A stretch of 64,000 nucleotides of DNA from an uncultured Lachnospiraceae bacterium (GTDB taxonomy: Bacteria; Bacillota; Clostridia; Lachnospirales; Lachnospiraceae): the NCBI GenBank assembly GCA_900317505.1, contig ONHB01000003.1:1-64000 (forward strand), given 5' to 3'. Below the pieces are notes generated by a model. That model saw only the letters and a list, made by a program, of their open reading frames with translations. It was not told where the DNA came from and searched no databases. Positions 16,454 through 25,725 of the stretch are shown here, piece by piece. Numbering within the stretch: the stretch's first letter is position 1; every line of letters begins with the position of its first letter. The position numbers and the translations under genes are program-made.

Positions 16454-17251
16454 TCAAACCTTGATAATTGCTTTTTTCGGACATTTGCTTGCACAAATAC
16501 CACATCCGACGCAAAGATCCTGATCAATATGTGCATTGAAGTTTTCGACCTTGACCGCTTCCTTCGGGCAGTTCTTTGCACAAAGCATACAGCCGATACA
16601 AGCTGTTTCGCAGGCCTTCATGGCAACAGCACCTTTTTCGGTATTGCTGCAGGCTACCGCATATTTGGCATCGTAGGGGATCAGCTCGATCAATCCCTTC
16701 GGGCAGGCAGCAACGCATTTACCACAGGCCTTGCATGCCTCCTTATCAACCTTTGCCACACCGTTTTCTACATGAATTGCATCAAACGGACAGGCCTTGA
16801 CACAGTTGCCATAACCAAGGCAGCCCTGATTACATGATTTGGGTCCGCCGTTTGGTACAAACGAAAGCATGGCACAGTCCTTGACACCGGTATATTCATA
16901 ATCGGTCTTTGTCTTGTCACAGTCACCCTGACATTTGACAAAAGCGACCTTTTTCACACCGGCTGTTGCCTCGACACCCATGATCTCAGCTATCTTTTGC
17001 GCAACCGGCTCACCGCCGACCGGACAGGTGCCAACCTCTGCTTCACCCTTGGCAATGGCCTTTGCCAATCCCGAACAGCCTGCAAAACCACAGCCGCCAC
17101 AGTTGTTTCCGGGAAGGGCTGCAAGTACCGCTTCTTCTTTTTCATCAACCTCTACCTGAAACTTCATACCGGCAATGCCCAGAAACAGGCCGATAAACAA
17201 TCCAACACCACCGACTAAAACAGCAGCAATAACAATTCCACTTATACTCAT
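16454..17251 (-). CDS. rnfB: Rnf complex iron-sulfur subunit RnfB
   Basis: 265 aa. An N-terminal membrane anchor (about 5-28) precedes a Fe-S domain with C51, C54, C59 and C76. Several ferredoxin-type 4Fe-4S motifs follow (CVKACPFDAI, CKACGKCVAACP, CIGCMLCAKNCP, CVGCGICASKCP). It is thought to accept electrons from reduced ferredoxin and pass them into the membrane Rnf complex. It is the last gene of rnfCDGEAB, 12 bp after rnfA. The C-terminal ferredoxin portion is long, as in other clostridial RnfB. Confidence 0.95.
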   Translation of the reverse strand: MSISGIVIAAVLVGGVGLFIGLFLGIAGMKFQVEVDEKEEAVLAALPGNNCGGCGFAGCSGLAKAIAKGEAEVGTCPVGGEPVAQKIAEIMGVEATAGVKKVAFVKCQGDCDKTKTDYEYTGVKDCAMLSFVPNGGPKSCNQGCLGYGNCVKACPFDAIHVENGVAKVDKEACKACGKCVAACPKGLIELIPYDAKYAVACSNTEKGAVAMKACETACIGCMLCAKNCPKEAVKVENFNAHIDQDLCVGCGICASKCPKKAIIKV

Positions 17252-17263
17252 ATGCCTACCCTC

Positions 17264-17845
17264 CTATAACAGTCCAGAAAAGCCGCAAAATGCAATCGCC
17301 ATCAGACCTGCTGTCACAAGGACGATCGGCATACCCTGAAAGGGCTGTGGCACATCATTGTATTCGATTTTTTCACGAATACCGGCAAGAATAATAATTG
17401 CAATCGTAAATCCAAGTGCTGTGGCAAAACCATTGACAACACTTTCAATAATATTGTACGATGCCTGAACGTTGTTTAAAGCAACACCAAGTACGGCACA
17501 GTTGGTTGTGATTAACGGAAGGTATACACCGAGCGCTTCATATAAAGACGGCATAGCCTTTTTAAGGAACATTTCCACAAACTGAACCAGCGCGGCAATG
17601 ACCAGGATAAAAACGATCGTCTTTAGGTAGTCCAGTCCCAGAGGATCCAGTACAAATTTGTAAAGAACAGCTGCTACCAGGGATGCCAGTGTGATAACAA
17701 ATATAATGGCAGCTCCCATTCCGGCTGCGGTTTCCGTCTTCTTGGAAACACCGAGGAACGGACACAGACCAAGGAACTGACTTAATACAACGTTGCTGAC
17801 AAGGGCAGAGCCTAATGCAATCATAATCAGATTACTCATTTGCAT
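17264..17845 (-). CDS. rnfA: Rnf complex membrane subunit RnfA
   Basis: 193 aa with six transmembrane helices. The half-site GLCPFLG (Cys28) and TTNCAVLG near 114-121 hold the two conserved cysteines that, in Rnf/Nqr complexes, bind an intramembrane 2Fe-2S cluster together with RnfE. Its start overlaps the end of rnfE by 14 bp. Confidence 0.95.
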   Translation of the reverse strand: MQMSNLIMIALGSALVSNVVLSQFLGLCPFLGVSKKTETAAGMGAAIIFVITLASLVAAVLYKFVLDPLGLDYLKTIVFILVIAALVQFVEMFLKKAMPSLYEALGVYLPLITTNCAVLGVALNNVQASYNIIESVVNGFATALGFTIAIIILAGIREKIEYNDVPQPFQGMPIVLVTAGLMAIAFCGFSGLL

Positions 17846-18608
17846 TTACCTCCTCTTCTACTTTCTGATCTTCTGTGTCCACAGCATCTTTCTCTGCTGC
17901 TTTTACAGAAGCGGTATCATCATAAAATTTTCGTGATGAACATCCGGCCTCTCCGCACGCCATACAGTCATGGGAGCATCCGGAGCCGACCTTGCTCATA
18001 TCCTTACCCTTCTTTTCGCCCTCGATCTTGATCTTGTTCTGAATGGCAACCAGACAGGCAAGCACGAAGAAAGCACCGGGAGCCATAACAAAGATACGAA
18101 CCGGTTCATATCCCGAAGGCATTACATGAAATCCAAAGATCTCTCCGGCACCGATCAGCTCTCTTAAAAGACCGATCACCGTAAGTGACATGGTAAATCC
18201 AAGTCCCATGCCAAGTCCGTCAAAGAAAGACGGGATCACGGGATTTTTGTAAGCATAGCTTTCTGCTCTTCCTAAAATAATACAGTTTACAACGATCAGT
18301 GGAATATACAGGCCCAGTGCACTGTATAATGCCGGAATAAAGCCCTCCAGCAACAACTCCACGATTGTAACAAACGATGCAATGATAACGATAAATGCCG
18401 GAATACGCACTCTGTCGGGAATGATCTTACGAAGCAGTGAAATGATCATATTGGATAAAGCAAGTACCACTGTTGTCGTAAGTCCCATGCCAAGTCCGTT
18501 GATCGCTGATGTCGTAACAGCCAGTGTCGGACACATACCAAGCATCAAAACAAGTGTCGGATTCTCTTTAACAATACCGTTGTATAATCTTTCGAGTGAC
18601 TTATTCAT
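17832..18608 (-). CDS. rnfE: Rnf complex membrane subunit RnfE with a cysteine-rich tail
   Basis: 258 aa. The first 195 residues are a normal RnfE with six helices and the conserved Cys26 (GMCPTLA) and Cys109 (NCIILGRAE) that complete the shared 2Fe-2S site. After the last helix comes an additional tail of about 60 residues with C211, C215, C218 and C223 (CSHDCMACGEAGC), then an acidic end. The tail could bind metal or an Fe-S cluster; it is not part of the minimal RnfE. Overlaps rnfG by 8 bp. Confidence 0.93.
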   Translation of the reverse strand: MNKSLERLYNGIVKENPTLVLMLGMCPTLAVTTSAINGLGMGLTTTVVLALSNMIISLLRKIIPDRVRIPAFIVIIASFVTIVELLLEGFIPALYSALGLYIPLIVVNCIILGRAESYAYKNPVIPSFFDGLGMGLGFTMSLTVIGLLRELIGAGEIFGFHVMPSGYEPVRIFVMAPGAFFVLACLVAIQNKIKIEGEKKGKDMSKVGSGCSHDCMACGEAGCSSRKFYDDTASVKAAEKDAVDTEDQKVEEEVNANE

Positions 18609-19215
18609 TTGCGCTTCCTCCTTCCATCAGCTGTGTACGGAAATAGGTAATACCGGCATTGACACCATTTACAACTGCATTGGTGGTAATGGTGGCTCCG
18701 GAGATCGCATCGATCTGATTGTCTCCCGGTGCTCCGGTCTTGGTATATTCAAACTGTTCTACATTTTTATCTTCAAACTGAGGCTTTAAAACGGAATCGG
18801 CATTCATACCAAGTCCTGCTGTCTCGGAAATGCTCAGAATGGAAATTCCGTTGACAGTTCCGTCATTGCGGATTCCGATGGAAAACTGGATATCTCCGCC
18901 ATATCCTTCGTGATCTGTAACAGTGATCACATATCCAAGCTTACTGCCGGAAGCATCCTGTGCCTCCAAAACTTCATCGATGGATACGTTGTAGCCTTCA
19001 TCCTGTACAAAACTGCTTGCATCCTCTGATGAAATATCTTCCTGTAAAACAAAGCCTTCTGCATCGGCAAACACCTCTTTACAGGCTTCATCCTTGGCCT
19101 TTTGCTGGGCCTCTGCTATCGGCTCCTTCGTCACCTGGTATACCAGCCCCAACAGACATCCGGCAATCAAAGTGATCGCAAATAAAATTCCTGCTTCTTT
19201 CAACATTGTTTTCAT
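18601..19215 (-). CDS. rnfG: Rnf complex FMN-bearing subunit RnfG
   Basis: 204 aa with one N-terminal membrane helix (about 8-27) and an extracytoplasmic FMN-binding domain. The flavinylation motif SGATIT lies at 172-177; the Thr carries covalently bound FMN in this family. Overlaps rnfD by 4 bp and rnfE by 8 bp, so the operon is tightly coupled. Confidence 0.94.
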   Translation of the reverse strand: MKTMLKEAGILFAITLIAGCLLGLVYQVTKEPIAEAQQKAKDEACKEVFADAEGFVLQEDISSEDASSFVQDEGYNVSIDEVLEAQDASGSKLGYVITVTDHEGYGGDIQFSIGIRNDGTVNGISILSISETAGLGMNADSVLKPQFEDKNVEQFEYTKTGAPGDNQIDAISGATITTNAVVNGVNAGITYFRTQLMEGGSANE

Positions 19216-20147
19216 CTGCTAAGACCTCCTTTTCTTCCAAATGCATGAGGCATTGTGTATTTTTCAATCAAAGGTGTCAAAAGGTTGCCAATGATGATCG
19301 CATAGGATACACCCTCGGCACTGGCTCCGTAAATTCGGAAAATTCCGGTCAGAATACCAAGTAAAATACCAAATACATATTGACCCTTGACCGTGATCGG
19401 CCTTGTGACATAGTCCGTTGCCATAAAGAAAGCACCGAGCATCAGTCCACCGCCGGCAAGCTGGGCTGCAATATAATTGAAATCAAATCCATGCCCGCCA
19501 AACAGGACAATAAACACAACAAAGGTCAGAATATAAGTACCCGGAATGCGAAGATCAATAATCCCCATCATGATCAAAAAGACTGCTCCTGCCACAATGG
19601 CGATCATGGAAGTCTCACCGATCGTACCGGAGGTAAAGCCGGTCACCATCTTAAAGACGTTGACGCTTTCACCGGCCTTTAATGCGGCAAGCGGTGTCGC
19701 ACCGGTATAGGTATCTGTTGCAAAATCTGTCATAATGGATGTAAATGCCAGCAGTAAAAAACATCTGGCACCAAGTGCCGGGTTCATAAAGTTTTGTCCC
19801 AGACCTCCAAATACCATTTTGACAACAACGATTGCAAAAAATCCACCGACAACTCCGATCCACCAGGGTGCCTTGGGTGGCAGGTTTAATGCTAATAACA
19901 GTCCGGTAACAACTGCCGAAAAATCTGTAATTGTACTCTTTTTATGTACCAGCAGATCAAACAGATATTCAAAAAGAACACAGCTGGCAATGGTAACTAA
20001 AATCAAAACAAGTGCATGCAATCCGAAATTGTATATACCAAAGATTGTCGTCGGCAGCAATGCGATCACAACACAAAGCATGATAATGCTCGTTGACATC
20101 TTGGAACGAATATGCGGATTGGATGATACTTTCATTAAATCGCTCAT
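19212..20147 (-). CDS. rnfD: Rnf complex membrane subunit RnfD
   Basis: 311 aa, about ten membrane helices, NqrB/RnfD family. TGATPL near 147-152 is the covalent FMN attachment region. It carries electrons across the membrane, and the family is implicated in ion translocation. Seventeen bp separate it from rnfC. Confidence 0.94.
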   Translation of the reverse strand: MSDLMKVSSNPHIRSKMSTSIIMLCVVIALLPTTIFGIYNFGLHALVLILVTIASCVLFEYLFDLLVHKKSTITDFSAVVTGLLLALNLPPKAPWWIGVVGGFFAIVVVKMVFGGLGQNFMNPALGARCFLLLAFTSIMTDFATDTYTGATPLAALKAGESVNVFKMVTGFTSGTIGETSMIAIVAGAVFLIMMGIIDLRIPGTYILTFVVFIVLFGGHGFDFNYIAAQLAGGGLMLGAFFMATDYVTRPITVKGQYVFGILLGILTGIFRIYGASAEGVSYAIIIGNLLTPLIEKYTMPHAFGRKGGLSR

Positions 20148-20164
20148 GTTTTCCCTTCCTCCTG

Positions 20165-21487
20165 CTATTTCTTTCTCCGGTCAGCCAGGACCATCTTGCG
20201 CATGGACTTGATCTGCTGGGTCAGCGGACGTTTGGCCGGACAGATAAAGCTGCAGCAGCCACATTCGCAGCATTCCATACCATTGCATTTCTGGAATGCC
20301 TCTTTATCTCCTCTTGCAGCATAGCTTGCAAGCTTGGAAGGCACGATCCTTCCGGGGCATACCTCAACGCACCGGCCGCAGTTGATACAGGGGCCTTCCT
20401 TGGCATCGGATACATCGTCCTTGGTCAGGCACAAAAGTGCGGACGCCGTCTTGGTCGTGGGAACATCCAGATGGAACAATGCAAAGCCCATCATGGGACC
20501 ACCGTTTATGATCTTGACAGGCTCTTCCTTGAATCCGCCCGCTTCATCGATCAGCTCATGATAGTTGGTACCGATTCGCACACGGAAATTGCGTGGATCA
20601 GCGATCGCATCTCCGGTCACGGTAACAATACGCTGCATCAGAGGCTTATTTTCCCTGACTGCACTATTGATGGCAACCAGAGTATCCACGTTGTCTACAA
20701 TACAGCCTGCATCTGCCGGAAGCATATCGGAATTGATCATACGTCCGGTTGTGGCATAGATCAACTGACGCTCGGCACCCTGCGGATATTTGGTCTTTAA
20801 TCCCTTGACCGTGATACGAGGCTCGTCCTTGGTCAGATCCTTTAACAGCTTGATACAGTCCGGTTTATTGTCTTCTACTGCCAGAATACCCTTGGCATTG
20901 TCAAACAGTGCCAGAATACACTTTAATCCGTCAATAACCTTCTGCGGCTCCTCCAGCATACGGCGGTAATCGGAGGTCAGATACGGTTCACACTCTGCAC
21001 AGTTGCCGATGACATACTCGATCTTGTCCGGCTCCTTGGGTGATAATTTGACATGTGTCGGGAAACCGGCACCACCCATTCCGACAACTCCGGCCTCCTG
21101 GACCTTTTTTACAATTTCTTCTTTGGTCAGTTCTTCCAACGGCTTGCACTCACCATAATCTACCTCTTCGTACAGGCCATCATTTTCAATAATGATTGAA
21201 TCGATGCTGTCGCCAAGTGTAATACGTCTTTTTTCAATTCCTTTGACTGTACCGGAAACCGTCGCATAAATCGGGGCCGATACAAATCCCCCGGCCTCAG
21301 CGATCTTCTGACCGGTCAGCACATGGTCTCCTTTTTTGACAATCGGCACAGCCGGTGCACCGATATGCTGGGATAACGGATAAACGAGATCCCCTTTTGG
21401 CAGTACATCTTTGATCGGCTTGTCTTTGCTCAGATCTTTGCCATCATAAGGATGTATTCCACCGGTGAAAGTTCCTCTTGCTCCCAT
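20165..21487 (-). CDS. rnfC: Rnf complex NADH-binding subunit RnfC
   Basis: 440 aa, first gene of the operon. It has an NADH/FMN-binding fold with GMGGAGFPTH near 136-145 and two C-terminal 4Fe-4S motifs (CINCGRCVEVCP and CCECGCCSFICP). It is the site of NAD+ reduction from ferredoxin electrons. AGAGG lies 7 nt before the ATG. Only weak -10-like sequences were found in the 21488-21600 gap. Confidence 0.95.
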   Translation of the reverse strand: MGARGTFTGGIHPYDGKDLSKDKPIKDVLPKGDLVYPLSQHIGAPAVPIVKKGDHVLTGQKIAEAGGFVSAPIYATVSGTVKGIEKRRITLGDSIDSIIIENDGLYEEVDYGECKPLEELTKEEIVKKVQEAGVVGMGGAGFPTHVKLSPKEPDKIEYVIGNCAECEPYLTSDYRRMLEEPQKVIDGLKCILALFDNAKGILAVEDNKPDCIKLLKDLTKDEPRITVKGLKTKYPQGAERQLIYATTGRMINSDMLPADAGCIVDNVDTLVAINSAVRENKPLMQRIVTVTGDAIADPRNFRVRIGTNYHELIDEAGGFKEEPVKIINGGPMMGFALFHLDVPTTKTASALLCLTKDDVSDAKEGPCINCGRCVEVCPGRIVPSKLASYAARGDKEAFQKCNGMECCECGCCSFICPAKRPLTQQIKSMRKMVLADRRKK

Positions 21488-21630
21488 CTTATTACCTCTT
21501 TTCTTTTAATGCGCCATTGCATCGTTTTCGTTTTATTTCTTATCTCTTACTATACTATTTTTTTCATTTAATTTCTATAAAATTAGGCAAAAAACCTTGG
21601 TTTTCTAAAGACGCAATCTTAAAAATATGC

Positions 21631-21636
21631 TAAAAT
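21631..21636 (+). promoter_or_regulatory. extended -10 element for the YprB-like gene
   Basis: TAAAAT at 21631-21636 preceded by TGC forms an extended -10, 34 bp before the start codon. No good -35 is present. Confidence 0.4.
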
Positions 21637-21669
21637 AAGAGCGTAAAATTTACAACAAGGACAAAACAT

Positions 21670-22794
21670 ATGAAAACTGTTACTGAAACTTTAAATATTG
21701 ATCTGGAAAAGTACGATTTATCCCGGATTGCCCCGCTTGACCAGATTCTTTTTGTCGATATTGAGACAACCGGATTTTCTGCAAAATCATCTTCTTTATA
21801 TGAGATTGGCTGTATCCGTTTTGATGATAATACACCAAAACTGATCCAGTTTTTTGCTGAAAATACCACAGAAGAAAAGGATGTCTTATCTGCATTTTTT
21901 GATCTGTGCCATCCGTCCAATACGCTGATCCACTTCAACGGAAATACCTTTGATATTCCTTATATGAAGGCAAAAGCCCGCCAGTACGGACTTTCCTCTC
22001 CGTTTGAGGCTATGGAGGGTGTTGATATCTACAAACGCATCATGCCCTACAAGGATATCTTAGGACTTCCAAACTGCAAACAGAAAACGATCGAAGAATT
22101 TCTGGGAATTTCCAGAGAGGACAAGTACAATGGTGGTCAGCTCATTGATATTTACAAAGAATACTGCAGACAGCCGTCAGAAGAATCCGAAAAGCTTCTG
22201 ATCTTACACAACAATGAGGATATGAAAGGTATGCTAAAGCTGCTTCCGATCCTGACCTATTCTGATATTTTCATGCAGCCGTTCCGTGTCGTCAAGGTTC
22301 AGGCCAACCACTTTACCAATGTGGATCAGTCTGCCGGTGATGAAGTATTGATGAAGCTGCGCTTTTCTTCTGCCTTTCCCATTCCGTTTTCCATGCACAA
22401 GGCAGGCTGTCATTTTAGTGCCAATGACAAGGAAGGCTTTTTAAAGGTTCCGCTCTTTAAGGGCGAGCTCAAATACTTTTACTCCAATTACAAGGATTAT
22501 TATTATCTTCCTCTTGAGGATATTGCACTCCACAAAGCCGTTGCAAGCTTTGTGGACAAGGAGCACCGCAAACAGGCAAAAGCTTCTAACTGCTATACCA
22601 GAAAGGAATCAGACTATCTTCCCCAGTGGGATATCATTTTTGAACCGATTTTCAAAAAATCCTATGAAGATAAGCTCTGCTATTTTGAATTGACCGAAGA
22701 TATGAAAAAACAGCCGGAATCCTTCCGGCAATACGCTTTGCATATTTTAGATATGATGGCACACGCCCGCAATATGGATGATTGCATAGCTTAA
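21670..22794 (+). CDS. YprB-like RNase H-fold exonuclease
   Basis: A 374-aa protein with a DnaQ/RNase H-like nuclease domain in its first half. FVDIETTGF (about 27-35) supplies the Asp-Glu pair of exonuclease motif I, HFNGNTFDIPY (about 87-97) is motif II with Asp, and a later GQLIDIYKEY is near motif III. This matches the YprB ribonuclease H-like superfamily, presumed 3'-5' exonucleases on DNA or RNA. The C-terminal half is not recognised. It is one of only three intact plus-strand genes in the window. Confidence 0.8.
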   Translation: MKTVTETLNIDLEKYDLSRIAPLDQILFVDIETTGFSAKSSSLYEIGCIRFDDNTPKLIQFFAENTTEEKDVLSAFFDLCHPSNTLIHFNGNTFDIPYMKAKARQYGLSSPFEAMEGVDIYKRIMPYKDILGLPNCKQKTIEEFLGISREDKYNGGQLIDIYKEYCRQPSEESEKLLILHNNEDMKGMLKLLPILTYSDIFMQPFRVVKVQANHFTNVDQSAGDEVLMKLRFSSAFPIPFSMHKAGCHFSANDKEGFLKVPLFKGELKYFYSNYKDYYYLPLEDIALHKAVASFVDKEHRKQAKASNCYTRKESDYLPQWDIIFEPIFKKSYEDKLCYFELTEDMKKQPESFRQYALHILDMMAHARNMDDCIA

Positions 22795-22815
22795 ATAGGG
22801 TTATAATCAGTACAA

Positions 22816-22845
22816 AAAAAGCCTGAATATAAATTCAGGCTTTTT
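22816..22845. terminator. bidirectional terminator between YprB-like gene and cheR
   Basis: A perfect 13-bp stem (AAAAAGCCTGAAT with ATTCAGGCTTTTT) has a 4-nt loop, and T-runs follow on both strands. It separates two convergent genes whose stops lie 22 and 11 bp away. Confidence 0.9.
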
Positions 22846-22855
22846 ATTATTGATA

Positions 22856-23635
22856 TTATAATTTTTCGTAATAAAACGATGCTCTTCTGGAATATCCGAT
22901 CTGCTTATAGGTAATGATCTGTTCGGTACTACCGATAAACAGAAGTCCTTTGTGAACCAGCGACTCATGAAATTTTCTAAAAATCTCATCCTTGGCTTCT
23001 TCCGTAAAATAAATCAGCACATTGCGACATACAATGAAATGACAATTCTTTGGATAAGGATCCAGTAATAAATTGTGCTGACAGAACTTAACGCGCGATT
23101 TGATCTCATCCGATATCTTATAAGACGGACCAATCTTTGTGAAGTACTTTTCTTTTAAGTCCTGCGGGACACCTGCTACACTTTTTTCGTTGTACAACCC
23201 GGCCTGCGCTTTTTCCAGTACCTGATTGTCAATATCGGTAGCTAAAATCGTAATCTGATTTAATGGAAGATGCCTTGATAAAGCCATCACAAGTGAATAA
23301 GGCTCGTCTCCTGTTGAGCACGCCGCACTCCATATCTTGAGATTGTGTCCAAACTCATGGATAAGCTGTGGAATAACAGTCTTGTCCATATATTCCCATT
23401 GATCCGGATTGCGATAAAACTCTGACACATTGATGGTCAGATAATTGACAAATTCATCAAATCTTTCCTGGCTTGATTTTAACAATTTAACATACGGCTC
23501 ATATCCATCAATGTGATGTTTGGCAATCAGAGTATCAATCCGTCGTTTCATCTGCTTTTCTTTGTAGCAGTTCAGATCAATACTGGTCAGATCATATATG
23601 GCTTTTTTAAATTGTTCGTAATCATATACAGCCAT
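22856..23635 (-). CDS. cheR: CheR-type protein-glutamate O-methyltransferase
   Basis: 259 aa. An N-terminal helical CheR domain (about 1-75) is followed by the SAM-binding methyltransferase domain with WSAACSTGDEPYS (about 102-114, motif I) and FIVCRNVLIYF (about 194-204). It methylates glutamates of chemoreceptors. FYRNPDQW near 74-81 is typical. No other chemotaxis gene is in the window. It begins five bp after rpsA on the same strand. Confidence 0.92.
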   Translation of the reverse strand: MAVYDYEQFKKAIYDLTSIDLNCYKEKQMKRRIDTLIAKHHIDGYEPYVKLLKSSQERFDEFVNYLTINVSEFYRNPDQWEYMDKTVIPQLIHEFGHNLKIWSAACSTGDEPYSLVMALSRHLPLNQITILATDIDNQVLEKAQAGLYNEKSVAGVPQDLKEKYFTKIGPSYKISDEIKSRVKFCQHNLLLDPYPKNCHFIVCRNVLIYFTEEAKDEIFRKFHESLVHKGLLFIGSTEQIITYKQIGYSRRASFYYEKL

Positions 23636-23640
23636 TAAAA

Positions 23641-24765
23641 TTATTCTTCGCCTTCCTCAGAGATAACCTGATCAACATCTACAGAAACAACATCTGCATC
23701 GTCATCTGAACCATTGTCCAGTAACGCTTTCATGCTCAGGCTGATCTTGTGATCATTTTCGTTGAAATCAACGATCTTAGCTTCTACTTCCTGTCCAACT
23801 GATAATACATCAGAAGGTTTTTCGATATGATCTTTGGAAATCTGTGAAACATGTAATAATGCATCAACACCAACTTCTAATTCAACAAACGCACCAAAGT
23901 CTGTCATTCTTGCAACTTTTCCTTTTACAACGTTGCCGATTGCATATTTGCTAGCAGCATCTTTCCAAGGATTGGTATCATCAAACTTCATGCTGAGTGC
24001 GATCTTTGTACCATCGATATCTTTGATCAGAACTTTTACCTGATCGCCAACCTTGAATACTTTCTTGGGATTTTCAACACGTCCCCATGACATTTCTGAA
24101 ATATGAAGCAATCCGTCAGCTCCGCCTAAATCAATGAAGGCACCGAAGTCGGTAACATTTTTAACAACACCGTCTACAACATCACCGATATGGATCTTTT
24201 CAAATAAAGCTTTCTGCTCTTCTGCTTTCTTAGCTACTAAAAGCTGTTTGCGGTCACCGATAAATCTTCTTCTCTTGGGATTGTACTCGGTAATTACAAA
24301 TTCGATTTCTTGATCTGCATATTTTGTCAGATCTTTTTCATATACATTGGATACTAAGCTTGCAGGGATGAAGATTCTTGCTTCGTCAACAACAACGCTT
24401 AAACCGCCGTCTAAAACCTGTGCAACTTTTGCTTTTAATACTTCTTTATTTTCGAATGCATCCTGAATTCTCTTGTAACCTTTTTCAAGTGCAAGTCTCT
24501 TGTATGATAAAAGAACCTGTCCTTCACCATCGTTGACTTTGATAACCTTAACTTCGATCTTGTCATCAACCTTTAATGCGGTTGTCAGGTCAAAGTTAGC
24601 TTCGTTTGTGTACTCGTTTCTGGTAAGAATACCATCTGACTTGTATCCGATATTCAAAACAGCAACATCGGGCTTAACATCGATGACAGTACCTTCTATA
24701 ACCTCTCCATTTCTGATTGTTTTTAATGATTGTTCCAGCATTTGTTCAAAAGTTAATTCTGACAT
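23641..24765 (-). CDS. rpsA: S1-type ribosomal protein, four S1 repeats
   Basis: 374 aa with four S1 RNA-binding domains beginning near residues 18, 100, 186 and 272 (for example VVDGVVKNVTDFGAFIDLG and VVKGKVARMTDFGAFVELE). It has an acidic C-terminus. It binds single-stranded A/U-rich RNA on or off the ribosome. GAGGAGG 9 nt upstream places the start at 24765, inside the last codons of ispH. In many clostridia the two are fused into one polypeptide; here they overlap in different frames, so translation is probably coupled. Confidence 0.9.
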   Translation of the reverse strand: MSELTFEQMLEQSLKTIRNGEVIEGTVIDVKPDVAVLNIGYKSDGILTRNEYTNEANFDLTTALKVDDKIEVKVIKVNDGEGQVLLSYKRLALEKGYKRIQDAFENKEVLKAKVAQVLDGGLSVVVDEARIFIPASLVSNVYEKDLTKYADQEIEFVITEYNPKRRRFIGDRKQLLVAKKAEEQKALFEKIHIGDVVDGVVKNVTDFGAFIDLGGADGLLHISEMSWGRVENPKKVFKVGDQVKVLIKDIDGTKIALSMKFDDTNPWKDAASKYAIGNVVKGKVARMTDFGAFVELEVGVDALLHVSQISKDHIEKPSDVLSVGQEVEAKIVDFNENDHKISLSMKALLDNGSDDDADVVSVDVDQVISEEGEE

Positions 24766-25594
24766 AATTTTGAACCTCCTCAATTATATTGTTTGGGGTG
24801 GACGCCCCTGCGGTAATCCCTACCGGACCAGCCGGTACGGTAAAGTCCGATTTCAAGTCCTCTAGAGTCTGTATAAAAAAAGTGTTCTCACATTCCGTTT
24901 TGCATATCTCGTACAGCTTACGGGAATTAGAACTGTGAGTACCGCCTATCACTATCATGGTATTGACCTTCCGTGCAATCTCGGCTGCCTCGGATTGTCT
25001 CTCTTCCGTAGCGTTGCAAATCGTTTTTACAACATTTATATCATAACCTTTTTTGCGGATAATTTCAACCAATTCTTGAAATTTATTGTAATTAAATGTC
25101 GTTTGAGATACAATACATATATTTTGGTTTGCAGAAACAGTCAGCTGTTGTGCCTGCTCCTTTGATTCGATAACGATTGCCGGTGTCGCGCACCACCCTT
25201 TGATTCCCTCTACTTCAGGGTGTGAATCATTGCCGATAATGATAATCAGGCTTCCGTTTGCGCTTTCCTTTTCCACGATCCTGTGTATCTTTTTTACAAA
25301 AGGACAGGTCGCATCCACACACTCTAATCCCTGCTTTTTGATCAGGTCATAAATATCCTTGGATACGCCATGTGACCGGATGATCACACTTCCCTTTGTA
25401 AGACCTTTTAGTTCATCCACCGAATCGATCACGGTTACACCCTTTTTCTCCAGATCCTCCACAACACTTTCGTTGTGAATGATCGGTCCGTAGGTGTAAA
25501 TTTTCTTGCCGGTATCAATCTGCTCATATACCTGTTCCACGGCTCTTTTGACGCCGAAACAAAATCCGGCAGTATCCGCCAGTAGTACTTCCAT
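24746..25594 (-). CDS. ispH: 4-hydroxy-3-methylbut-2-enyl diphosphate reductase
   Basis: 282 aa, final enzyme of the MEP isoprenoid pathway, making IPP and DMAPP. The three cluster-binding cysteines are Cys12 (CFGVKRAVE), Cys97 (DATCPF) and Cys193 (TICNATEERQ). Conserved His40, His75 and His125-Glu127 (SHPEVEG) line the substrate site. The 3' end overlaps rpsA by 20 bp and carries its Shine-Dalgarno. Confidence 0.95.
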   Translation of the reverse strand: MEVLLADTAGFCFGVKRAVEQVYEQIDTGKKIYTYGPIIHNESVVEDLEKKGVTVIDSVDELKGLTKGSVIIRSHGVSKDIYDLIKKQGLECVDATCPFVKKIHRIVEKESANGSLIIIIGNDSHPEVEGIKGWCATPAIVIESKEQAQQLTVSANQNICIVSQTTFNYNKFQELVEIIRKKGYDINVVKTICNATEERQSEAAEIARKVNTMIVIGGTHSSNSRKLYEICKTECENTFFIQTLEDLKSDFTVPAGPVGITAGASTPNNIIEEVQNYVRINF

Positions 25595-25639
25595 CTGATT
25601 TATTTCCTTTTCCTATATTTCTTCATTTATTATCCGTTA

Positions 25640-25709
25640 CATGCCGGATTTTCAGTCTCTTTTTCTATTTTTCTATTTTCTTTTTCTATTTCTTTTTTAA
25701 TCCGGCATG
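25640..25709. repeat. 11-bp inverted repeat around a pyrimidine tract, cmk-ispH gap
   Basis: CATGCCGGATT (25640-25650) and AATCCGGCATG (25699-25709) are perfectly complementary. The 48-nt loop between them is almost pure pyrimidine on the plus strand, so A-rich in the minus-strand RNA. No T-run follows on the minus strand, so it is not a normal terminator. It may be a leader structure for ispH-rpsA. Confidence 0.6.
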
Positions 25710-25725
25710 CAATAATATATCATTT

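Noticed and set aside
16384..16837. Open frames opposite and across rnfB
   Set aside because: They are shadows of rnfB and of the hairpin element, with no ribosome sites and cysteine patterns copied from the true frame.
24765..24783. S1 protein start at TTG 24783
   Set aside because: The codons between overlap the Shine-Dalgarno itself, which serves the ATG at 24765.
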